NCBI GenBank assembly: GCA_945949475.1 | Contig: CAMFET010000084.1 | Span: 1-5,063 of the forward strand | Direction of reading: 5' to 3' | Length of the DNA: 5,063 nucleotides | Origin: an uncultured Phascolarctobacterium sp. | Lineage (GTDB): Bacteria > Bacillota > Negativicutes > Acidaminococcales > Acidaminococcaceae | Shown here: one piece after another, positions 1 to 5,063 of the stretch | Layout of the letters: each line of letters opens with the position of its first letter | Position numbering within the stretch: position 1 is the first letter of the stretch | Program-made: the position numbers and the translations under genes | Notes under the pieces: generated by a model | What the model was told of the DNA's origin: nothing | Database searches by the model: none | What the model saw: only the letters and a program-made list of their open reading frames with translations

Positions 1-7
1 ACAGTGA

Positions 8-45
8 AGCCAGTGAGATGATGGTAATGATCACATGTACTGGCT
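8..45. repeat. 7-bp inverted repeat with long loop beyond the ogt stop
   Basis: AGCCAGT (8-14) is the exact reverse complement of ACTGGCT (39-45), with 24 bases between them. It lies just past the 3' end of the minus-strand ogt gene, where a terminator would be expected, but there is no T-run and the loop is long, so it is not a convincing intrinsic terminator. The palindromes TGATCA and ACATGT sit inside the loop. The role is unknown and the pairing could be chance. Confidence 0.25.
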
Positions 46-67
46 GTGGTGGAGCATAGATACTCCT

Positions 68-568
68 TCATTTATGGAGTTCTGTGCAATTTTTACGCTC
101 TTTTACCTGCCTAAGAAATTTCTTCTCCAACTCGAGCAGCGCCTTTTTCATCTCCAAACCGCCGCCGTATCCTACCAGCGAACCATTGGCGCCGATAACG
201 CGATGGCAGGGGATGGCAATAAAAATAGGGTTAGCATTATTTGCCATGCCCACAGCACGATAGGCCTTGGGATGGCCAATGGCTTCGGCAATATCCTTAT
301 AGCTGCGCGTTTCGCCATAGGGAATCTGCCGCAACGCCTCCCAAACCTTTTCCTGAAATGGAGTGCCGTGCAAGCGATAGGGAAAAGCAAATTCCGTGCG
401 CGTTCCGGCGAAGTATTCGTCTAGCTGGCGAAAGACCAGCTCCGCCAGCGCGCTTAGTGGCTCGCCTTTAGCGCCAGCTTCAGCACTTTTCAACGCTGTG
501 ACCACGCCATCCTCGTATTCTAATTGAATAGCCCCCACCGGGGAATAGTAAATAGCTATTTTTTTCAT
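68..568 (-). CDS. ogt: Methylated-DNA--protein-cysteine S-methyltransferase (O6-alkylguanine DNA repair)
   Basis: This 166-residue protein matches the usual length of an Ogt/AGT without an AdaA-type part. It repairs O6-methylguanine (and O4-methylthymine) in DNA by one irreversible transfer of the alkyl group to its own cysteine, in the cytoplasm. The active-site motif PCHRV is at residues 120-124 with acceptor Cys121. Upstream are GTPFQEKVWEAL (68-79) and the helix-turn-helix SYKDIAEAIGHP (89-100), followed by RAVGMANNANP with the arginine finger at Arg104; Tyr90 matches the conserved helix-turn-helix tyrosine. GYGGGLEMKKALLELE (133-148) closes the domain. Residues 1-63 form the usual divergent N-terminal domain. 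The ATG at 566-568 is preceded by GGAG about 13 bases upstream, which is rather far; no better start is seen. It is transcribed away from the lipoprotein gene, probably from the minus-strand promoter at 733-762. By eye it is more GC-rich than the surrounding spacers. The family call is very secure; ogt versus another member of the same family is a naming matter. Confidence 0.95.
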   Translation of the reverse strand: MKKIAIYYSPVGAIQLEYEDGVVTALKSAEAGAKGEPLSALAELVFRQLDEYFAGTRTEFAFPYRLHGTPFQEKVWEALRQIPYGETRSYKDIAEAIGHPKAYRAVGMANNANPIFIAIPCHRVIGANGSLVGYGGGLEMKKALLELEKKFLRQVKERKNCTELHK

Positions 569-574
569 CGTGAT

Positions 575-755
575 TCAGATTCTCCATTGATGCGCAGCAA
601 TTGTTATACGGCTTTTTTGAAGGATGTTTGTATTGCCTATGACTGCCGTTTTGGATTACTAAATACCAACCCTGCTGCCCTAACATTCTAATTATCTCTT
701 TAAAAGTTCTTGGCTTATTCTTATAATTTAATAATATATCATATGTATTAAACAT
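575..755 (-). pseudogene. Frameshifted, truncated HicA-like mRNA interferase toxin remnant
   Basis: Read on the minus strand from 755, the frame gives FKEIIRMLGQQGWYLV and then QNGSHRQYKHPSKK. This is the hallmark of HicA toxins: the double-stranded-RNA-binding-like fold with G-W near the start, the catalytic GSH histidine and a KHP-S/T-KK turn. HicA normally continues with a strand like G-R-V-T-V-x-x-H-P. Here that strand (RITIAAH) appears only after a frame change at about 611, and it is cut by TGA at 575-577 after QWRI. The last third of the family (the K-D-L-x-x-G-T-L-x-x-I helix) is absent. The uncorrected frame instead runs on into ogt as nonsense. The residues before TFKEII exceed the normal HicA N-terminus, and the promoter at 733-762 overlaps them; an internal ATG at 684-686 follows AAAGAG but would begin inside the first helix. 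No hicB partner is visible. The homology call is fairly secure; inactivity is inferred from the frameshift and missing end. Confidence 0.7.
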
Positions 756-762
756 GTGTCAA
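733..762 (-). promoter_or_regulatory. Sigma-A-like promoter facing ogt
   Basis: On the minus strand, TTGACA (762-757) is a perfect -35 box. It is followed after 18 bases by TATATT (738-733), with a TG one base before the -10 (extended -10). Transcription would start near 726. That is inside the HicA-like frame and about 158 bases before the ogt ATG, so the message would lack the ATG at 755. The boxes are seen directly; activity is inferred. Confidence 0.6.
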
Positions 763-763
763 T

Positions 764-775
764 GAAGGTGCCTTC
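764..775. repeat. 12-base palindrome GAAGG-TG-CCTTC beside the ogt-facing -35 box
   Basis: GAAGG (764-768) and CCTTC (771-775) form a perfect inverted repeat around TG, one base upstream of the minus-strand TTGACA. The position suits an operator, possibly a relic of HicAB autoregulation, but a five-base arm is short and no regulator is identified. Confidence 0.3.
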
Positions 776-903
776 CTAACAAAAGAAGCAGCTACCAATT
801 CGCTTGCAAAGTTTCTTAAACCATTGGCGTTATCTAATAGCTTTTCAATAAACCAGATGGCAGAAAGTAATCTTCATCAAAAAATGACAAGGGGCGATAT
901 AGG

Positions 904-932
904 TTGAATAGCCTTCACTTTTGTGTTATACT
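904..932 (+). promoter_or_regulatory. Sigma-A-like promoter for the lipoprotein/kinase unit
   Basis: TTGAAT (904-909), a 17-base spacer and TATACT (927-932) make a near-consensus promoter. TG at 924-925 adds an extended -10. The expected start is near 939, giving a 5' leader of about 135 bases before the lipoprotein gene. It is the best plus-strand promoter match in the spacer. Activity is inferred. Confidence 0.65.
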
Positions 933-942
933 GTAAATATGT

Positions 943-955
943 AAAACTTTTAAAA
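943..955 (+). repeat. Direct repeat copy 1 (AAAACTTTTAAAA)
   Basis: The 13-base sequence AAAACTTTTAAAA occurs here, just after the predicted transcription start, and again exactly at 1045-1057. The copies are 102 bases apart, close to a whole number of helical turns. The core TTTTAAAA is self-complementary. It may be a regulator site pair, but AT-rich DNA produces such matches easily. Confidence 0.4.
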
Positions 956-981
956 AATATCTTTGATGGAGATTTTACTAC

Positions 982-995
982 TTTTTTCGAAAAAA
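982..995. repeat. 14-base palindrome T6-CG-A6 in the leader
   Basis: TTTTTTCGAAAAAA is a perfect palindrome in the leader of the lipoprotein gene. A second short inverted repeat, TAGCT-AA-AGCTA, follows near 998-1009. A stem of A-U pairs only with no loop would be weak in RNA, so a protein-binding site on DNA is more likely than a terminator. Confidence 0.35.
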
Positions 996-1010
996 CTTAG
1001 CTAAAGCTAG

Positions 1011-1039
1011 TTAATAGGCTGCTTTAACGATATTATATT
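1011..1039 (+). promoter_or_regulatory. Possible second, weaker promoter close to the lipoprotein gene
   Basis: TTAATA (1011-1016) is followed after 17 bases by TATATT (1034-1039), with TATTAT also available at 1031-1036. The -35 match is modest and the region is AT-rich, so this could be chance. If used, transcripts would start near 1046, inside the second AAAACTTTTAAAA copy. Confidence 0.25.
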
Positions 1040-1044
1040 TTTGA

Positions 1045-1057
1045 AAAACTTTTAAAA
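1045..1057 (+). repeat. Direct repeat copy 2 (AAAACTTTTAAAA)
   Basis: Exact second copy of the 13-base repeat at 943-955. It ends 4 bases before the GGTGA/GAGGG ribosome-binding region of the lipoprotein gene. Binding of a protein here could affect a downstream promoter or translation; this is speculative. Confidence 0.4.
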
Positions 1058-1073
1058 TTTCGGTGAAGAGGGA

Positions 1074-2933
1074 ATGGATAATATGAGAAGAATATTGTTT
1101 TTGTTGTTAGGCATGCTTTTGCTAGTACTTTGCCTGGCTGGCTGTGGGAAAGAAGCCAAGCAGACCAGTACTAATAAGGGCAAGGAAAAGGTAACGGTGG
1201 CTCTTTGGGGCAACGATCTCTTAGAGCATTACACGCGCTTTTTGTGCCAAAAATTTCCAGATGTGGAGTTCGATTTTGTGCTAGCCACCAATTCCACAGA
1301 TTATTATCATTATCGCAGCAAGCATAATGATTTGCCCGATATTATTACTGTGCGTCGTTTTTCTATGCGTGATGCTGTTGGACTCAAGGATATGCTCTAC
1401 GATTTGAGTAATACCAAGCTGGCTGCCACCTTTTATGGTACCTATCTGGACAGCTATACCTATAGCGATGGCACCATTAATTGGCTTCCTGCCTGCGCTG
1501 TAGTAGATAGTGTCATTGTTAATAAAACACTTTTTGAGGAGCATAATATTGCACTTCCCAACGATTATCAGTCCCTGCTAAACAGCGCCAAGGCCTTTGA
1601 AGCCAAGGGCATCAGAGGTTTTTCTTCTGACTTTGCAGAGGATTATACCTGCATGGAAATTTTACAGGGCTTTGGTATTCCTCAATTTACTTCCATGGAG
1701 GGCAGGGAATGGCGTCAGCAATACGAAAGTGGTAAAACACATCAGCTTTCCGAAAAGGTGTGGCTGCCTGTTTTTGAGCGCTTTTTTGACTTAAAGGAGA
1801 AAATGGGCTGGACTGCTGAAGAAACAAAGTACTTTAACTGGTACCCGAAAAAGCAGTTTACGAGTGGCAAGCAAGCCATGTATCGGGGAACAGGCAGTGA
1901 TTCGGAGATGTTTTCCGGTCGTAAGGGTGATAAAACCTACATGCTGCCTTATTTAGGTACTACGCCAAGGGATAATTGGTATTTGACCTATCCTGCCTTT
2001 CAGGTTGCAGCTAATAAAAAGGGCATGGAAAAGCCAGAGCGCAATAAGCTCATTTTAGAGATCATGAGCGCTATGCTTAGTCAGGATGGACAAAATAACA
2101 TCAATTGGGGCAATAACATGGTTCCCTATAACAAGAACGTGAAGCTGGAGCTGATGCCCAGCCTTGAAAATCTTAAGCCCTACATTAAAGAGAATAAAAT
2201 GTATATTCGGATGGCCTCTAATGAGATGTTCAAGATATCACGCATTGTGGTGCATAAGATTTTGCGTGGGGATGTGAAGAGTCCTAAGGAGGCTTTGGCT
2301 GCCTTTAATGAAGAGCTGAAGAAGGATACTATCAAGGAGCCTGTGGTTGCGACATTGGACCAAGCCTTCAGCAATGAATTCACTCCTGAGCATGGTAATC
2401 AGGCTGCTTCTGCTATTTTTAATACTGTGCGCAAGCTGGTAGGAAGCGATTTACTCTTTGTGCAGGCTTGTTATGTCAGCGGTCCCGTTTACAAGGGTGA
2501 GTATACGCGCAAAGAGCTCAGTTTTTTGACCCACAATGATGCTGCCTGGCCCATTGAAGCCAAAATGACGGGCGCTCAGGTATACGAGCTGGTGGAGCGT
2601 AGCTTGGCTGCGAAGCATGGCTATGGCGTTGTATGTAACGATAGCACTCTTTATGTGTCCAGTGGCTTTGAAATGGATATTTCCCGTACTAAGGAGGGTG
2701 GTTACAAGCTTAATAAATTAACACGCAATGGCAAGGAGCTGGATAGAAACGAAAAGTATTCCATCCTGCTTTTGGGTGACCGCGGCTGGAGTAAGGGCCT
2801 GGTTATTACTACTATGGGTATTAAAGATTATACATATGATGTGGAAAAAATTTACAAGTATTTGTATAAGCATTTAGCTGTTGATAAGGGAAAGCTTGAG
2901 CAGCCCACCGATTATATCAAGCTCCATGAATAA
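1074..2933 (+). CDS. Lipoprotein: ABC-type solute-binding domain fused to a 5'-nucleotidase C-terminal-like domain
   Basis: A 619-residue exported lipoprotein. Residues 5-23 are a signal peptide (Arg5-Arg6, then a leucine-rich core) ending in the lipobox LAGC with lipidated Cys24. Residues about 38-415 resemble family 1/8 extracellular solute-binding proteins: VTVALWGND, LPDIITV, then NWLPACAVVDSVIVNKTLF (136-154) with the VNK-lF hinge-region signature, and NWGNNMVPYN (344-353) late in the domain. Such proteins bind sugars or similar small solutes outside the membrane. Residues about 432-600 match the 5'-nucleotidase C-terminal domain: GNQAASAIFNTVRK (441-454), LTHNDAAWPIEAKMTG AQVYELVE (485-508), YVSSGFEMD (527-535) and NGKELDRNEKYSI (552-564). 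The metallophosphatase domain of true 5'-nucleotidases is absent, so hydrolysis is not expected. Start: ATG 1074 has GGTGA 7 bases upstream; ATG 1083 (Met4) is 10 bases after GAGGG, avoids Asp2 and is equally or more likely. A hybrid kinase gene follows after 38 bases. No transporter permease is visible, so a receptor role is inferred. The ligand is unknown. Confidence 0.85.
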   Translation: MDNMRRILFLLLGMLLLVLCLAGCGKEAKQTSTNKGKEKVTVALWGNDLLEHYTRFLCQKFPDVEFDFVLATNSTDYYHYRSKHNDLPDIITVRRFSMRDAVGLKDMLYDLSNTKLAATFYGTYLDSYTYSDGTINWLPACAVVDSVIVNKTLFEEHNIALPNDYQSLLNSAKAFEAKGIRGFSSDFAEDYTCMEILQGFGIPQFTSMEGREWRQQYESGKTHQLSEKVWLPVFERFFDLKEKMGWTAEETKYFNWYPKKQFTSGKQAMYRGTGSDSEMFSGRKGDKTYMLPYLGTTPRDNWYLTYPAFQVAANKKGMEKPERNKLILEIMSAMLSQDGQNNINWGNNMVPYNKNVKLELMPSLENLKPYIKENKMYIRMASNEMFKISRIVVHKILRGDVKSPKEALAAFNEELKKDTIKEPVVATLDQAFSNEFTPEHGNQAASAIFNTVRKLVGSDLLFVQACYVSGPVYKGEYTRKELSFLTHNDAAWPIEAKMTGAQVYELVERSLAAKHGYGVVCNDSTLYVSSGFEMDISRTKEGGYKLNKLTRNGKELDRNEKYSILLLGDRGWSKGLVITTMGIKDYTYDVEKIYKYLYKHLAVDKGKLEQPTDYIKLHE

Positions 2934-2959
2934 ATTAGTGGAGCTATTAGTTAAGGATG

Positions 2960-2963
2960 AAGG
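2960..2963 (+). promoter_or_regulatory. Ribosome binding site deciding the kinase start
   Basis: AAGG lies 8 bases before the ATG at 2972. An in-frame ATG at 2957 would add MKVKC, but its nearest site, GGAG at 2940-2943, is 13 bases away. The spacing favours 2972. Confidence 0.5.
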
Positions 2964-2971
2964 TAAAGTGT

Positions 2972-5063
2972 ATGAAAAAATATTTTTTGAAAGCTAAAGA
3001 ATATAGGCAGTATTTAGTGCATGGTATCTTCATTCTGTCATTGATTACACTGTTGGTGCTGGGCGGTTTCTATTTGCGTAGCTTTTTTATGAAGCAGGCT
3101 GAGCAAGAGCGTTCCAGTCAGTTAGAGGAAATGAGCAGCCAGCTGCGGGTGAACCTGCACTATAATCTTGAAACACACTGGAATTTGGTGGCTAGTATTA
3201 AGGATTATGTTAACGTTCAAAGCTTTTCTAGCAAGGAGCAGGCGCAGCAGGGGATTAAAGAGGCTGAAGGAATCTTTCACACGGAATTGTATGGTTGTCG
3301 CATTATGCTTTTGGACGCTATGGGCAGAGGTTATACCACCGATGGTGAGGTGGGTATTTGGGATGACTTGAAGTATTTGGCGGATGGTGCTGTAAAGCAC
3401 ACCTTTGTTACTGATACTAGTAATGTGAAGGGTACGTACTTAGCCTTTTCCCACAAGCTGCAAAGTAGATCTGACTCTAAGAGAGGCCTGCGCTTTACGC
3501 ATATGGTGCTGCTAAAGGAGATTAGCACTATTAGAAAATATTACACTACGGAGTCCTATGGCGGTCATGCGGCGACCTATATTATCAATAGGAATGGTAC
3601 CTTGGCGTACTATGATGCTGATAATGAGGATATTTTGGGTGTACGGAATGTGTTCAAGGCTCTGCGTGAGGGAACATACGTCGGTTCCAAGGATTTTGCC
3701 ACGATGCGGGAGCAGTTGAACAATTATGGTATTGCCACTGCTAGCGTGTTGCTGAAGGACAATGAGTATTATTATTGTCTTGCCAAAATGGCCGAATATG
3801 ATATGACCATCATGCTGTTGATTCCAGCAGAATATGTGGCTGTAAGCACTATGACCATGCTGCAATCTGCACTTAGAATTCAGGTTGTCTTCACAGTGCT
3901 TTTGCTAGGACTGGTGCTGCTGGCTCTAATCAGTATCGTAAGGGCAGAGCGCAGCAGTAAGATGATTAAAATTGAAAAGGAAACCAACCAAAAGCTGAAT
4001 AAGCTGCGCGTAGCTGCGGAGGATGCTTTGAAGGTTGCAGAAAGCGCCAGCAAGGCCAAGAGTACCTTTTTGTCCAACATGAGCCACGATATTCGCACGC
4101 CTATGAATGCGATTATTGGCTTTGCAACCCTTGCTTTAGATGATATAAGGGATGGCAAGAAGGTGGAGGATTACTTGAGCAAAATCTTGTCCTCCAGTAA
4201 GCATTTGCTGGGCTTGATTAACGACATCCTGGATATGAGTCGTATTGAAAGCGGCAAGGTTGTTTTAGAGGAGCAGGAAACTGATTTAGTAACAACGCTC
4301 CAAGAGCTGCAAAGCATAATGGAAGGACAGGCTAAGGAGCGTAAGCTGAAGCTCCATGTTGATTATAGTAACCTGCGAGATAGACATGTTTTCTGCGATA
4401 AAACTCGCTTGAATCAAGTAATGTTTAATCTGTTGGCTAATGCGGTGAAGTTTACTTCAGAGGGTGGTAGCATTTGGCTAACTATGTCCCAGCTGGAGCC
4501 AACCTATGAGGTAGAGGATAGGGCGATTTATGAAATCCGTGTCAAGGATACTGGTATCGGTATGGGCAAGGAGTTTATCAAGCATATTTTTGAGCCCTTT
4601 GAGCGTGAACGTACTTCTACTGTTAGCAAAATTCAGGGAACTGGCCTTGGTATGGCCATTACCAAGAATATTGTGGATATGATGGGCGGAACCATTGAGG
4701 TAGAAAGTCAAAAGGGCGTGGGCACTGAGTTTATCATTCGTCTTGAGCTACGGTTGCAAGCAGAGGCTGGGGTAGCAAATGAGGAAGGAACAAAGCAGCA
4801 TGGCCATGCTGAGGGTGTAGCTGAATTTGCAGGGAAGCGCTTGCTTTTGGCAGAGGATAATGAGCTCAACCGAGAAATTGCTTGTATGCTTTTAAGTAAG
4901 TATGGCTTTGTGATAGACACAGCGGAAAATGGGCAGGAGGCCGTGGATTTGGTTGCAGCGTCCGCTCCGGACTATTATGATTTAGTGCTGATGGATATTC
5001 AGATGCCGGTCATGGATGGACATGAAGCTACAAGGAGAATTCGTAATCTGGAAGACAAGGAGC
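2972..5063 (+). CDS. Hybrid sensor histidine kinase, 3' end beyond the window
   Basis: The open frame gives 697 residues and continues past the window edge. After a short basic N-terminus, membrane segment 1 (about 14-35) and segment 2 (about 303-323) enclose an extracytoplasmic sensor of about 265 residues. It contains YIINRNGTLAYYD, reminiscent of Cache/PAS-like sensors (inferred, fold not certain). A charged helix (324-367) leads to HisKA with SHDIRTPMNAI; phospho-acceptor His372. The ATPase domain shows the N box NLLANAVKFT (486-495), G1 DTGIG (526-530), F box FEPFER (540-545) and G2 GTGLGMAI (556-563), so the kinase looks intact. After a linker (about 596-621), a receiver domain starts with LLLAEDNELN (acidic pair Glu628-Asp629) and has phospho-acceptor Asp675 in LMDIQMPVMDG. 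The conserved Thr/Ser and Lys of the receiver, and any HPt domain, lie outside. It autophosphorylates His and passes phosphate to its own receiver. It lies 38 bases after the lipoprotein gene on the same strand, with no terminator between, so they are probably co-transcribed. Confidence 0.93.
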   Translation, partial: MKKYFLKAKEYRQYLVHGIFILSLITLLVLGGFYLRSFFMKQAEQERSSQLEEMSSQLRVNLHYNLETHWNLVASIKDYVNVQSFSSKEQAQQGIKEAEGIFHTELYGCRIMLLDAMGRGYTTDGEVGIWDDLKYLADGAVKHTFVTDTSNVKGTYLAFSHKLQSRSDSKRGLRFTHMVLLKEISTIRKYYTTESYGGHAATYIINRNGTLAYYDADNEDILGVRNVFKALREGTYVGSKDFATMREQLNNYGIATASVLLKDNEYYYCLAKMAEYDMTIMLLIPAEYVAVSTMTMLQSALRIQVVFTVLLLGLVLLALISIVRAERSSKMIKIEKETNQKLNKLRVAAEDALKVAESASKAKSTFLSNMSHDIRTPMNAIIGFATLALDDIRDGKKVEDYLSKILSSSKHLLGLINDILDMSRIESGKVVLEEQETDLVTTLQELQSIMEGQAKERKLKLHVDYSNLRDRHVFCDKTRLNQVMFNLLANAVKFTSEGGSIWLTMSQLEPTYEVEDRAIYEIRVKDTGIGMGKEFIKHIFEPFERERTSTVSKIQGTGLGMAITKNIVDMMGGTIEVESQKGVGTEFIIRLELRLQAEAGVANEEGTKQHGHAEGVAEFAGKRLLLAEDNELNREIACMLLSKYGFVIDTAENGQEAVDLVAASAPDYYDLVLMDIQMPVMDGHEATRRIRNLEDKE

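Larger units (their letters stand above)
756..1073. other. Divergent intergenic region, no recognisable gene
   Basis: This AT-rich stretch separates the minus-strand hicA remnant/ogt from the plus-strand lipoprotein gene. It holds the -35 box of the minus-strand promoter at its left edge, a 12-base palindrome (764-775), the plus-strand promoter (904-932) and a leader with repeats (943-1057). Between about 780 and 900 I see no RNA gene or terminator. One plus-strand frame (752-907) stays open but has no start codon at its beginning and no family I recognise. Confidence 0.7.

Noticed and set aside
1..33. Possible minus-strand gene starting GTG at 31-33 (VIITIISLASL), downstream of ogt
   Set aside because: It is hydrophobic like a membrane segment, but there is no ribosome binding site and only 11 codons are in view.
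3..59. Possible end of a plus-strand gene (frame ending MITCTGCGGA and TAG at 57-59), convergent with ogt
   Set aside because: Only 18 codons are visible, no family can be recognised, and other frames are as plausible. It needs sequence to the left.
51..80. GGAG/CTCC and ACTCC/GGAGT short inverted repeats around the ogt stop as a terminator
   Set aside because: Stems of 4-5 pairs, mutually exclusive, with no T-run; not a convincing intrinsic terminator.
480..755. A continuous 91-codon minus-strand frame as an intact hypothetical gene
   Set aside because: Only its first half is HicA-like. After the frameshift point it runs through the ogt start in another frame and gives sequence unlike the family, so it is a broken hicA, not a new gene.
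939..1073. A riboswitch in the leader of the lipoprotein gene
   Set aside because: The leader length would allow one, but I see no known aptamer core, and the repeats are AT-only palindromes that would form weak RNA stems.
2934..2971. A terminator or promoter between the lipoprotein and kinase genes
   Set aside because: The 38-base gap shows no stem with a T-run and no paired -35/-10 boxes; it only holds the ribosome binding site.

Overview
The window looks like chromosomal DNA of a Bacillota-type anaerobe. Negativicutes or a Clostridia relative are my best guesses, and this is inference from protein style only: a lipoprotein solute-binding protein beside a hybrid kinase with an SHDIRTP phospho-acceptor box, purine-rich ribosome binding sites and strong sigma-A-like promoters in AT-rich spacers. 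The genes themselves are of moderate GC. The window holds three substantial genes, one decayed gene and a divergent intergenic control region.

Left part (about 1-755, minus strand): a complete ogt-type O6-alkylguanine DNA methyltransferase gene, preceded by the remnant of a HicA-type mRNA interferase toxin gene that is frameshifted and truncated. The remnant ends 6 bases before the ogt start. A minus-strand promoter with a perfect TTGACA -35 box lies over the first codons of the remnant, so the remnant probably now serves as ogt leader DNA. No hicB antitoxin gene is visible.

Middle (756-1073): an AT-rich divergent intergenic region. It has a good plus-strand promoter (TTGAAT, 17 bases, TATACT, extended -10) and a leader of about 135 bases with a 13-base direct repeat, a 14-base T6CGA6 palindrome and a possible second promoter.

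Right part (1074-5063, plus strand): a two-gene operon-like unit. The first gene encodes a lipoprotein of 619 residues. It joins an ABC-type extracellular solute-binding domain to a C-terminal domain that resembles the 5'-nucleotidase C-terminal (substrate-binding) domain, without the metallophosphatase domain. No permease or ATPase gene is in view. After 38 bases comes a hybrid sensor histidine kinase: two membrane segments enclosing an extracytoplasmic sensor of about 265 residues, then HisKA, HATPase_c and a receiver domain. The window ends inside the receiver. The most interesting reading is that the lipoprotein is the ligand receptor of the kinase, giving a three-component sensory system with an unusual two-module binding protein.
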